Below the pieces are notes generated by a model that was not told the DNA's origin, made no database searches, and saw nothing but the letters and a program-made list of their open reading frames with translations. The position numbers were made by a program, and so were the translations under genes. A DNA stretch of 64,000 bases from Pseudorasbora parva (taxonomy: Eukaryota > Chordata > Actinopteri > Cypriniformes > Gobionidae): contig NC_090191.1 of NCBI RefSeq assembly GCF_024679245.1, forward strand, positions 38,662,982-38,726,981, in the 5' to 3' direction. Numbering within the stretch: position 1 is the stretch's first letter; the number at the start of each line of letters is the position of its first letter. This document shows positions 44,894-55,935 of this stretch, piece by piece.

Positions 44894-45294
44894 TGTTACA
44901 TTCTGCCTATTCCAGGCTATGTAAACAGAGAGGGAAGACCACGCGGAGTGTTCATTTAAAGAAATATATTTATTAAAGATAAATAAAGAACAACGCAAGT
45001 TAAATAAAGTCAGTGTATATGTTAGGTTGAGAAATAAAACATGTATGCAATAAGTGACTTGAAGTGTCATGCAAAAGGAAACAAAAATGTCAAAACGGTG
45101 CGGGAGAGAAGAAGAAGCGGCGGCCCTTCAACCAGCTCTGGAGAGATCTTTAAAGCCCAAGATACTGGAATCAATCACACGCGATCCTTGAGGCAATCAC
45201 CAGCACAACACACCACACCTGTGCTCCATCACCTGTAGGGGAGACGTAATCAACAGGAAAGAGCAAAGAGGAGGAGCCCAGCAGATCCGTGACA
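44894..45294 (-). repeat. 5' LTR of the gypsy element
   Basis: 401 bp; I find no difference from the copy at 38501-38901 when reading the two side by side. Confidence 0.95.
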
Positions 45295-45298
45295 ACAG
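45295..45298. repeat. Target-site duplication ACAG, right
   Basis: Pairs with 38497-38500. Confidence 0.85.
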
Positions 45299-46314
45299 TG
45301 ATTCACAGTTTGTTGTGTATGGGGCGGCATAGCCGCAGACCAGTCAGGGTGCCCATGCTGACCCCTGACCCCGCCGAAAGAACCAACAGTGGCACGTGAG
45401 CATCAGAACTGGACCACGGAGAAATGCAAGAAGGGGATGAATCATGTTTTCTTTTACATCACGTGGATGGTCAGGTGTGTGTGCGTTGCTTACTTATGGA
45501 ACACATGGCACCAGGATGCACTATGGGAAGAAGGCAAGCCGGCGGAGGCAGTGATGCTTTGTACAATGTTCTGCTGGGAAACCTTGGGTCCTGCCATGTT
45601 GATGTTACTTTGACACGTACCACCAACCTAAGCATTTTTGCAGACCATGTACACCCTTTCAGGGAAACGGTATTCCCTGGTGGCTTTTAGCAGGAAAATG
45701 CACTCTGCCACAAAGCAAAAAATTTCAGGTTTGAGAGGCACAACAAAGAGTTTGAGGTGTTGACTTGGCTTCCAAATTTCCCAGATGTCAATCCAATCGA
45801 GCATCTGTGGGATGTGCTGAACAAACAAGTCCAATCCATGGAGGCCCCACATTGTAATTTACAGGACTTAAAGGATCTGCTGTTAACATCTTGGTGCCAG
45901 ATAGCATCGCACAGCTTCAGGGGTCTAGTGGAGTCCATGGCTCGATGGGTCAGGCCAGCACAATATTAGGACATAATGTTATGCCTGATCGGTGTAAATA
46001 TTTGCTATATAAATACATATTTTTCCTTAAATATAACACGCGTGTGTATTTATATATACATAAAAATTATACACATGCACATATAATATATGTAAAAACT
46101 TTTATTTTGTATGTGATTAATTGATTTGACAGTGCTAATTTGATCATTATGGGAATATACACTTGAATAGGCTGATACATTTTTCTTAGCTCGCTTTGAA
46201 ATATTATATAACGTGCTGGCTCTATAGTGTACTGAGTTTATATTCAGACATGGCACTTGACAACAATAAGACTCTTTTGAAAGAGGCCAATGGAAAACCC
46301 CCTCTGCAGGCTCG

Positions 46315-46908
46315 ATGCAATTTCAGTGCCGCTTAACACAGCGAGCTAACATTCCCCAGCGGGTTCTGATCGCCGTGTTATCTGTCTCTTGTGTTGTAGC
46401 AGTATTGCTTAACAACTCTCGTATGGTATTTGGCCCTTATCTCAATGGGCAATCTAACCCTGCGGAGAGAGCGCTCCGCTCCGCTCTCACAGCAGCCCAG
46501 CAGGTAAGCTGAACCCCGGGCCTTGAGTTACGCTGCACTCCCTGGCTCACTTTTCAGGTCAGTGGTCTGCGCTGTCGGATTCGGCGCACAAAGAGCACAA
46601 GGGAGGCCCTGTCTGCAACCCCTCTGCGGTTTGGGCCCAGCGAGAACTCCCTGGTGTTTGCGTTAACACAGCGGTCGGGTCCGTTTGAACAGAAACACTT
46701 TAAAAGACAAAGCGAGAAGGAAGAGTTGACTCAAAGCAGCAATAGAGCATGGATGCTTAAGAGGCTTGATGTAAAAAGGGAGGAGAAGCGGTACGGGACC
46801 CAAGGGAAGAGAAACAGAAAAGCAAAGATTCAACACTTCCACAGGATACAAGTCAGGGAGAGAGGAGGAAAGACCACCAGTGAACGCCTAAGTGTGAGAA
46901 CAAAGTAA
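46315..46908 (+). other. Weak candidate coding blocks
   Basis: 46315-46503 is open for 63 codons (one hydrophobic stretch, RVLIAVLSVSCVVAVLL) and ends at CAG before GTAAGC. 46558-46908 follows the acceptor CACTTTTCAG and is open in the matching phase for 116 codons plus TAA; it is very basic. The implied intron is only 54 bp, short for a fish, and the product resembles nothing I know. Confidence 0.15.
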
Positions 46909-47002
46909 ATAAATGTGAGGAGGCAGGAACTGGGAGGCCCAGTCCATCAGCCAAAGCCATTTCCACAGCACGTTTAAACTTTAATACACTTAAAAATATA
47001 TG

Positions 47003-48086
47003 TTAAAAAGTGTTAGGTTCAACCAAAAATGAAAATATTGCCATTAATGACACCCTCAAGTCATTCTAATCCCATAAGACTTTCAGCCATCTTTAAAACA
47101 CGAAGATATTTTGAACGTCAACGGACAGATTGATCCTTCAAAAAGTTAATCTGTGATCCAAATGAATCTGAAGAGAACAGCTTCCATTTAAGCTTTGATT
47201 CACATATAAACATTGATCAGCAGATATAAACAGAAGCTTAACAGAACCTGTTTGGTGCGGGGGGAAAAAACTCATTGGTTCTTAAATGTGCTGCGTAACA
47301 CAAGAATGAACTTCATTGGTTCTTGTAGGAGACTGAATGTGCTGCGTAACACAAGAAGGAACCTCATTGGTTCTTGTAGGAGACTGAATGTGCTGTGTAA
47401 CACAATAGAAGGAACCTCATTGGTTCTTGTAGGAGACTGAATGTGCTGTGTAACACAATAGAATGAACTTCATTGGTTCTTGCTGAAGCTCAAATGTGCT
47501 GTGTAACACAAGGATGAACCTCATTGGGTCTTGCAGAAGATCAAAACTGATGCGTAACACATGAGTGAACCTCATTGGTTCTTACGGAAGATCAAACGTG
47601 ATGCGTAAACGAGGATGAACCTCATTGGTTCTTGCGGAAGATCAAACGTGATGCGTAAACACAAGGATGAACCTCATTGGTTCTTGCGGAAGATCAAACG
47701 TGATGCGTAACGCAAGGATGAACCTCATTCGTTCTTGCGGAAGATTAAACGTGATGCGTAACCCAAGGATGAACCTCATTGGTTCTTGCGGAAGATTAAA
47801 TGTATTGCGTAACACGAGTGAACCTCATTGGTTCTTGCAGAAGATTAAATGTATTGTGTAACACGAGTGAACCTCATTGGTTCTTGCGGAAGATTAAATG
47901 TATTGTGTAACACGAGTGAACCTCATTGGTTCTTGCAGAAGATTAAATGTATTGTGTAACACGAGTGAACCTCATTGGTTCTTGCGGAAGATCAAACATG
48001 CTATGTTACCCGCGAGATTCTTTCAGATGTCATTAAAATACATGAAACGATTACTCTTTTTTTTTGGAGCAAACTATCCCTTTAAA
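47003..48086. mobile_element. MITE-like element expanded by a minisatellite
   Basis: The left end TTAAAAAGTGTTAGGTTCAA, followed by CCAAAAATGAAAAT, and the right end AAACTATCCCTTTAA are worn forms of the GGGATAGTTCACCCAAAAAT cyprinid terminal repeat in opposite orientation. Most of the inside is the tandem array at 47272-48000. Confidence 0.6.
47272..48000. repeat. Minisatellite, 15 units of 49-53 bp
   Basis: Each unit starts near CATTGGTTCTTG, passes GAAGATCAAACGTGATGCGT and ends AACACAAGGATGAACCT. Units 2-4 share TGTAGGAGACTGAATGTGCT. Units 7-10 share the GATGCGTAA form. Units 11-14 are 49 bp and share TTAAATGTATTG. The first and last units are partly diverged. Short frames here (coding WFL and LNVLRNT repeats) are artefacts. 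Confidence 0.93.
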
Positions 48087-48290
48087 TCAAGTCACCTTTA
48101 TTTATATGGTGCTTTATAAAATACAGATTGTTTCAAAGCAGCTTCACATAATAACCAGGAAATTAACAGAAGCAATGATGCAAACTTCAGCAATTAAAAA
48201 ACGAATTCAAGTCAGTACATTGTAAGTGGTGTTGTGAAATTTGTGAGAGATTTAATCCAGCTATAATGCAGTTCTCAGAAGACAATAACT
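48087..48290. repeat. Dispersed repeat fragment (CACCTTTATTTATATGGTGC)
   Basis: This wording with TTTATAAAATACAGATTG and TCAAAGCAGCTTCACA is a frequent cyprinid repeat piece; it abuts the minisatellite element directly. Confidence 0.5.
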
Positions 48291-51200
48291 TCATCACCCA
48301 GCTTAGTATTTAATTTCTTTATTGGCAAGAACGGCTTCTTTTAAGAACTGAAAGGTTCTTTAAGGAAATAAAAATGGCATTGCTGCAAAACACTTTTTTA
48401 ACCTTTGTTTTTAAGAGAGCACGACATGTTTCAGCACATTTTCACTTTTCTATTTGGCGCCACCGTATCCGTGCTTTCGTGCATTTGTGCATTGGTGTTT
48501 GGGGTTGGTTGGGGTGATGGTTGTAATCGAGCAGAAACTCGATCTGACCTACACCGACAGCAGCGCTCCCTCCTCCCCTCCGCTTTCTTTCAGTCTCCCT
48601 GATACACCTTTCCCACCTTCCCCTCTAGCCATGGCTTACTGTGACGAGGGGCAGAGATCAACGCCCTGACGGCCTCGGAGCCAGGTGGGAGACACCTCAT
48701 CCATCACGAAAAGAGCGACTTTAGCGATGCAAGAGCGGGACCGTAAACAACAGACTCATTGTAGGTGCAAGTGAAAGTGCTGAATGCAGGACTAAAAGAC
48801 AAAAGAGGAAAAGGAAGGAACGTGTAGAAAAGTTCCTGTGGTTTGAAATGTTAACTTCACTGCTGTTGTTTTTGTTTGTTCAACCTTAGCCGATATACAT
48901 CCAACGAATCAAATCTCAGCGGCCTTATATGTGTAAATCAAGTTATGTAATGACTTCACAGGAATCCTTTGCTGACTGCTAAACAATCACAAAGCGCCCG
49001 CACAAGGAAATCATATCATTTAGCACATAAATCATTCTGTGCTTCTCAATTACTCATCCATATAATTCCTAAAATCTCTTTCAGAGTACTGTACATACAA
49101 AACGAACGCAGTGCAAATAGACCATCACGCTTGTAAATGCAAGTATATAAATATTTAATTTGGCAACAAGTTCACTTTTGCACGGGCCACATCATTTAAT
49201 GCTGACGTAAAGATACTCAAACATCCACTGTTTTGATACACTTGGTTTCAGAACTGTCTGAGGGGAGATTTACTCCAAAGGTACTCTGTCATTAAACTAA
49301 ATAAAAAGCATGCTTACAGCAGGGAACTCCTTTAACCAACCACAGGTGCCGGCATTGTTCTTACTCCATTGTGTCTCTTTGTGTGGCACTGTTTGAAAGG
49401 CAGAAGTAGCTGTGTACGCCGAGGTTAGCATAACCCACTGTATGCCAGTAAGGTGTGCCCTGCATTCCTCTCAGACAAATGCACACACACACACACACAC
49501 ACACACCACCTGGCCTAACCTGACGGCTGCCGATTCACTTGTTTGTAAGACATTTTGTACAACTTTAAAGCTGACTCCGTCACAGGCAGCACGAGAAGGT
49601 GCGTTACCCTTGGGTAACTCTTGATGATAAGTGCTCTGGAGGATGGTTTGAATCAGCATTCATTTTCTGACGGTGTCTTCAAAAATGTACTTGCATCTCT
49701 GCAGATTGGGGAAAAACCTAAAATGCAAAATAACTACTAAGATAAAAAGTATGATGATGCATTGATCACCAATGAAAAAGAAACTAAAATATAGCTTCAA
49801 AGCAATTTAAAATAATCTACAATGAGAAATAGAAAACAGGGACCACTTTATTTCGATGGTCCACTGTAAGTAACTTTGCATGTCAACTATCTCTCATTAG
49901 TATATTAGTAGACTGATCGATGATAGGGTTCGGGGAAGAAGAATCCCAGCAAGCAATAGCCGTGGTCATTTCACCATCTCGGTTAACGATAGAGCCGATA
50001 TAGTCCAGATATGAGTAATCCACTTCTAGTCAAAATAACCTTGAATTTGGTTACACGCCGTGAACAACTTGCAGCATGAACGATATTTCCAGTCACGAGA
50101 GATAACAAGGTGTTTAGTTTTATTTTCTTTGACATGTTCATGTTCTAGATGACTTGTTTGTTCATGAGCTATGGTTAGATGTCTATTATATTTTCACTGA
50201 CAGCCCAAATTTTGCCTGGTTTTTGCTATTTTGTTATCTTAGACATCTTTTAAAAGGTAAATTGCTTGGTGGGATAAGTTAACATTTAGGTCCAAAGTTA
50301 CTTATAGCAAAGAGTTTAGAGTTTAGTAGTAGAGTAGTACATAATACTCATTTATGAGAACGTGCACTGCACAATATGGCACACTGTAAACCCTAACGCT
50401 TAAAATAACATGGATTTGAGGAGAGCCAACACAAATGATTTCAATCAAATGAACTTTTATGAAAAATTTAGAACTTTTTTTACTTTTGAGTTCACAAAGC
50501 TGACACATTTTAAGTCATCTGGATTGTTTCATTGTTTTGAATTTTACGGAACTGTTAATTTTAATTTAGACAAACTTAAATTTATCTGAAACGGGGCTGG
50601 GATTTCTGTTTCCCAGGATGCTTTGCCTTGACACTCAAAAGGGAGAGTAAATGCTCAAATGAAGTGCAAGATTAATGTTAAGGTGGAGATTTAGTAGTGT
50701 TTAATGTTAGTTTAGAAGAGTGTTATGTGTGTGAGCTTGGTTTAAGAACAGATTTCTGTTAACTGTTCTATATATTGTCGACTCTTTCAGGCATTGCTGT
50801 GATATGCTATTGCTATTTAAGCAGCTGACAAAAGCTTTTTTTAATGCTATTGAGCGTGTGTTAAGAAACAGATTTTGTTGCTGAAATGAATGCTATTTAA
50901 TTCTGAGTTCTGCAAGCAGTTTTTGAGGTTTAACTCTTCGCCTATTTAAGTTGATAGGACTTGGTCTTGGATACCTGAAAAGCTGCCCGGAGGCACTTCA
51001 TTGCTGAACATCTGTAAAGCTCAGACTTTGTGATGCATTGCTTGAAAACTATGAAAACTGTTCCTCAAATCATGTAAAAAGCAATGACATTCCATCAATG
51101 GTATGCTCCTCTCGGACTGGTTTAAAAGGATATGACTTCATTTGTGAAATATTCCTAAATGTCCTCAACTCATTGCTTCATTGAATATTGAGCATCAGCT

Positions 51201-52440
51201 TCCTGGTTGGGGAAAAACGACTGAGGAAGTGCTTCAACTTCTGTGGGCGCAACTACTGGTAGTGTCATGACTATGCATTAACAGAAAATGTCATACAGGC
51301 AGATTTGTCCCACATTGAGGCATGCGACAACATTATAACCCTTTAGCCAAAAACCTCTATCTTTTGATGTCCCATAGCCATACAAAAAAGGAATAAACAC
51401 TCACATACCAGGAAGTTCACACCAAGTATTAACGGGTAAGTTGTTATTTTTAGTGGCTTTTGATTAAAAAGAGGGTGCTGTACAAAGAGGTGAAAGTTTT
51501 GTTTATGACATAATTTCACATTGCATTAATGTCACAATGCATTTGCAGCTCTGGATATTGAATATGAATATGGATCATCTATTGGCCATGAATGTTCAGA
51601 GCAAACGAGAAATTATGAGACTTTGGAGAGACATAAATGCTTTGTCTTTTGTTTTTCTGTGACTGTCCTAATGTGTTTGTTGTCAGACGGTTAATTGGGC
51701 TCCTCAATATGCTTGTATGTCATCACTGCAATGCTTGAAGAGCTCAAGGTGTCGTTCTGCACAAACATCTCCAACAAAGGGTCAGCCAACAGAAAAAAGG
51801 AATGGATAATAGAGGGCTGTTGAGTGTTTCCTGTCCCTGCCCATTATAAAATCATACGTGTTCTCCATTCTACTCTTATAATATGCATATAGTACGACAG
51901 CTTTAACTGTGATTATCTCGGCTGAGTCACGCTTAATGCCTGTGAGCTCAAACTGTGCATTCCTTTTTCAACATTTTTTTCTTCTTCAATTGGCTGCCAT
52001 ACCTAGTTATTAGGATCTTTTGAATACGTTTTTACACCAATTCGTGTAGATGAGAATCTATGCAATTTTTTTTTCATTCATAGGTTGCTTTAGTTACCAA
52101 GCACATATGAAGAACTAAACATAACCTACTCTAACTGGTTATTTTGCCAAAATGCTTTCACATAAACCCACACAGACGATCCCTTGGGGATATTTCTCCA
52201 CATGGGGGATATTTTTCCCCTTGAGAAATCTTCATTGCAGTCTTCATCACAAAACATAAAATGCAGAGCATATTCAATATGAATACAAATAAAAGTAATT
52301 TAATGCGTTTAATTTACTAGCATTTAACTTCCATTTAATGCGCACATGCGTGTTAATATTATTAATAACATGAAAGTTATTAGAGTTTCCAATGCATGAT
52401 TGACTAATGAGCGAACAGCATCACTTTGGATAAGCACAGA
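48291..52440. other. Intergenic, no gene recognised
   Basis: Only short frames. A (CA)n tract lies at 49482-49505. Text at 48330-48400 (GGTTCTTTAAGGAAATAAAAA) resembles a small dispersed repeat. Confidence 0.5.
49482..49505. repeat. (CA)n microsatellite
   Basis: About 12 CA units. Confidence 0.95.
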
Positions 52441-52445
52441 AACCC

Positions 52446-52503
52446 TATAAAAGCCATCTGTCCATGCTGGATGTGTAGAAGATTATGCTTGTTGAGATAA
52501 AGA

Positions 52504-52577
<74 letters not shown>

Positions 52578-52719
52578 CGCTGCACTCGCCAGTAGGATTC
52601 TGCACGCACCGCGCGCTTTCTATCTGGAAACTTTCGAAAAGGATTCGTTATAAACTCATTACCTTCATGTCGGCACTGCTGCATATTTCCTCACCGATGC
52701 TATGGTTACCTTTATTACG
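52446..52719 (+). promoter_or_regulatory. Candidate TATA promoter and first coding exon
   Basis: TATAAAA at 52446-52452 in the context CCCTATAAAAGCC, then an (AG)n tract and a GC- and CpG-richer leader. ATG at 52667 opens 17 codons (MSALLHISSPMLWLPLL) that resemble a signal peptide, followed by the strong donor GTATGT at 52720. No second exon is found in the remaining 11 kb, and the product cannot be named. Confidence 0.3.
52509..52570. repeat. (AG)n microsatellite
   Basis: About 31 AG units between the TATA-like box and the candidate ATG. Confidence 0.97.
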
Positions 52720-52720
52720 G

Positions 52721-54747
52721 TATGTATCCTTTCAAAGTTTGCTCGAACTGCTTCCATGTATCGTTTGGTGGGAATCTGGAAGGCTCCTGGCACGGGTGCG
52801 CATTTGCGCCTGTTCTCCAGGACGGTTTTCTTTCTGTGCGAGTTGCCACTGAAAAAGTTGTGCTTGTCAAACAAGGCGTTCTCTAGAAAAACTACTGCGT
52901 AATTTGGAAAGTTATTCGACATATTAGCGTTAACGCGTCCTTGGAACTTTAAGCGCATTTGCGTATTTGGGAAGAATTTGAACTGATATTCGCCTCGGGC
53001 TGAGCTGAAAACCAGTACGGGCAAATTCACTTCTTACCTTTCCCAGAGTGCTCTTCTCTTTATGCACAAAACAATAGATTGGTGAGAACTTTAAAAAAAA
53101 AAAATCCTATTCAAAGAGACTTTTTAATACGACCTTCTAATGCGTATCTGTCTGTATCTCTCTGTACCTGTGTGATGCAACTTTAAATGTATAACTTTAT
53201 ATCTATCTAGATATATAAATATTATCAGATGCACTCATTTAAAAAAAATCGTTAAAACATTAAGCATTAAAACTTTTTAGATCTTCTTAAATGTTTCTAA
53301 GAAACACTTGGCTCTTTCATCTTTCCTCCGAGAGCTGGCTGAGATTGGCAGACAATCCCTAAAACAGATAATCCACATAAATCTGTGCTGGAGATGCTAT
53401 TGGCCTGTGCTTTCGAAGCCCTTCAGGTTTTTTTGTGAGTTCAAGTTATTGCTCTTCTTGTTCCTCAACTGGAACTTGCTGGTATAGCTATTTTGTCCCC
53501 CCTACTTGTGTATTTGATCGCACTGTTTCCTCCAGCCTGTGTGTTTCTGCTTATGTTTCCCTGCTGTGTGTGTGAAGGGAAGTCTTGTGCAGGCATGCTC
53601 CTGAAACAATCATCTGTCAAATAAAGGATTTGACACAAGGCAACCACTGTCGAGGAGGTTAAAGGGTTAATGCAGATCATTTAAACTTACTGGTGAACAT
53701 GTGTCAAAAGAAATATGTGACATGACTGCGGTGAACCCCTGGCCCTATTGGAGGATTTACAGCGTTTTCTCTAGTCTTATGTCATTATGAAATTTGATGA
53801 ATTACACTTTATATGCAAATTTTCCAGTTTCTTTATTAAGTATAAGTGAATAAATACCTTATTTAGACAATAATTTTAAAATCATTTGTACAAAATAGAC
53901 TAGATAACAGGATAACTAATTTACTTTTGTGATTTTTTTTTCCATTATTGTGGCTTTGAAACACTTCCATGCCAGTGGTTTACTCTCAGTGGTTTGAGTT
54001 CATCTGTGCAGTGGCTCTAAAAGCTGTGGGGGTAAATGTTCGGGCCAGTTCCAGCACATCCCCATTTTTCGGTGTAGCTCCCTGTCACTGTAAAATGGGA
54101 ACGGCATAAAAATGTTGGCTGGCCATCAAGGGGTCTCATCAATTTTATCACGGGTCACTCAAACCCAAAAACGTTTTTTTTGGTCACTATGTTTAAACTG
54201 TGGGAAATTCACAACAGTGACCATATATGGATCGTCTCATTATAGAATACCTTATGTATGCCAAATCATGCAGACAGATAGTTGAACATGGTCATTTGTC
54301 TATAATTAATTTAATTATATTTTTCATCTTGATAAACGTGATAAACTTGCTAACAGGTTACAGAGTCTGAGCTGTCAGTTCATTGCACCGACAGACCCAT
54401 CATCAAAATGACAGATGGCAGTCAGGCCTAAATTCATCATTTATCAAGGCCATGTTAAAAGAAAAGGATCATTTCTTAGTAACTCTTATTTTTTTACACT
54501 ATTGAATGATGTATAGAAAACAAAACCAATGGTTGAGCTAGTGATAATGCATCAATAAATTGCACAGTTTAGCGCAGAATTTGCAATCGCATTTCCATTC
54601 TTTAGTCACGTTTACCATATCAACATGGGAGCATGGCATGCTGGGTAATCTTTCATACTTATGCCTTTACTTTCACTATTCCGGCTAGAAGAGCAAATGC
54701 TGTGTTGACAAGAAACTATAGCCGAATTTGGTTGTGCATTTCCATAT
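52721..54747. other. No gene recognised
   Basis: Would be intron if the 52.67-kb exon is real. No coding signal is seen on either strand. Confidence 0.45.
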
Positions 54748-54843
54748 AGTACAGGATTCTCACTCTAATGCCTCTACCCATAGTAAAAGGTTAATATCAC
54801 TCTTTTACTATGGGTAGAGGCATTAGAGTGAGAATCCTGTACT
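54748..54843. repeat. Perfect 42-bp inverted repeat, 12-nt loop
   Basis: The left arm 54748-54789 (AGTACAGGATTCTCACTCTA and on) is exactly complementary to the right arm 54802-54843 around GTTAATATCACT. No mismatch in 42 pairs. Confidence 0.97.
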
Positions 54844-55333
54844 GAGGTTTGTACAGTAGCATCCATCTTTAATCAAAAGCGAGAGATTGCTCCAGAAAAA
54901 TTAACCAATACCGTTACCAATAAGATACAATAAATAGTCATTTTTACCAGAAATATTCAGCACATGTTGTGGTAATCGTGGTGTTTGATACACTGTGGTT
55001 GATGTCTAGACATTTTATAATCATACACCCCTCACAAAAATGGGTTATTGGATTATTTAAAACAAATATTATCCATATTGTAGTCATGAGTGTGTGGTTC
55101 AGGTAAACCCTATGCTATGAGGACAAACCATCCCACAAAAAAGGCAATCCTTGTCCTTGTGGAGACATTTTTAGCTTATAAACAGCTTACAATCATATTA
55201 AGTGGTTTTTTAAAATGTAAACACGCAGAAAGTTTTCTGTGATGGGTAGGTTTAGGGTTAGAGGATATAGATTTTGTACAGTATACAAATAATCATTAGA
55301 GCTATGGAAACTCCCCATAAAACATGGAAACCC

Positions 55334-55336
<3 letters not shown>

Positions 55337-55372
<36 letters not shown>
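55337..55372. repeat. (GT)n microsatellite
   Basis: About 18 GT units, just left of the tRNA-like array. Confidence 0.96.
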
Positions 55373-55375
<3 letters not shown>

Positions 55376-55401
55376 GGAGTCCAGCTAGTGAGAGTTGTTA
55401 A

Positions 55402-55935
55402 GGTAAGGTTTTTAGCGTCCTTGTTAACGTGCCCACCTACCATAACGTGGACCTCGGTTAGAATCCCACTCGGAGCAGGTTAAGTAGGACCGGTCCCACT
55501 TGGTGCCGTGACCCGGACGGAAGTAAGGTTTTGGGGAATGTAACGGACATAGGCCATTAAGAGCTGTGCGAGTAAACCTCACTCCCCTGATGTCAAGAGG
55601 TGCACTAGCAACTAACGCTAGAGGCTGCGGTCTTAGCATCCTTGTTAACGCGCCGCCTCCCACGGTTGGAGACCACGGTTCAAATCATGCTCCGAGTGTA
55701 TCAATAAGGATCGGTAACATTTGTTGCTGTGACCCAGATGGGAGTGAGGTTTAGGGGGGTGGGTGTAACGTAGGCCAGTAAGAGCTGCACATGTAAACCT
55801 TACTCCGCTGGCCTCGAGAGACACATTAGCGACTGACGCTACATGCTGCGGTCTTTAGCATTCCTTGTAAGTGTGTCGGCCTCCCACACTGGAGACCCTG
55901 GTTCGAATCACACTTCAAGCAGGTCAAGAAGGACT
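55402..55935 (+). repeat. Tandem tRNA-like monomers, period about 222 bp
   Basis: Two and a half monomers, anchored by TTAGCG/TTAGCA at 55412, 55633 and 55855. Each holds an A-box-like part (TTGTTAACGCGCCGCCTCCC) and a B-box-like part: GGTTAGAATC at 55456, GGTTCAAATC at 55677 and GGTTCGAATC at 55900. Between them lies a shared non-tRNA segment (GTGACCCGGACGGAAGT, then GTAAACCTCACTCCCCTG). No monomer folds into a sound tRNA by eye. Confidence 0.8.

Larger units (their letters stand above)
38501..45294 (-). mobile_element. Ty3/gypsy LTR retrotransposon, Gmr1-like domain order
   Basis: A 6794-bp provirus-like element on the minus strand: 5' LTR 44894-45294, primer site 44873-44890, gag-protease 44108-42014, pol 42120-39253, polypurine tract 38912-38902, 3' LTR 38501-38901. 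Pol runs integrase, reverse transcriptase, RNase H. That is the reverse of normal Ty3/gypsy order and the hallmark of the Gmr1 group first described from cod. No envelope gene is seen. The two LTRs are the same length and read as identical, so the insertion is recent. Confidence 0.93.
38050..45994 (+). pseudogene. Tc1-like transposon, family 3, split by a gypsy element
   Basis: Both terminal repeats survive (left GATCAGGCATAACATTA, right its inverse) between TA duplications. The transposase starts at 38189 ([20 protein letters not shown]) but is broken by indels. The C-terminal part at 45720-45960 still shows EVLTWLPNFPDVNPIEHLWD. Without the 6.8-kb insert the element is about 1.15 kb. It was dead, or died, independently of the gypsy insertion. 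Confidence 0.88.
37925..46135. mobile_element. AT-rich repeat split by the Tc1 insertion
   Basis: 37925-38047 (GTGTGTACTGTGTATAATTA and on) and 45997-46135 (ending TGTGATTAATTGATTTGACA) are the two halves of the family seen whole at 10321-10575. The Tc1 element and its TA duplication (38048-38049, 45995-45996) lie between them. This is the oldest layer of the nest. Confidence 0.75.

Noticed and set aside
47272..48000. CRISPR-like repeat-spacer array
   Set aside because: A vertebrate context, and the units vary along their whole length with no separate constant repeat and unique spacer.
52665..53030. 121-codon minus-strand frame opposite the candidate exon
   Set aside because: No recognisable domain and no promoter or splice context on that strand.
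55402..55935. Functional tRNA genes
   Set aside because: Only box-like sequences are present; stems do not form by eye and the units recur as tandem monomers with foreign bodies.
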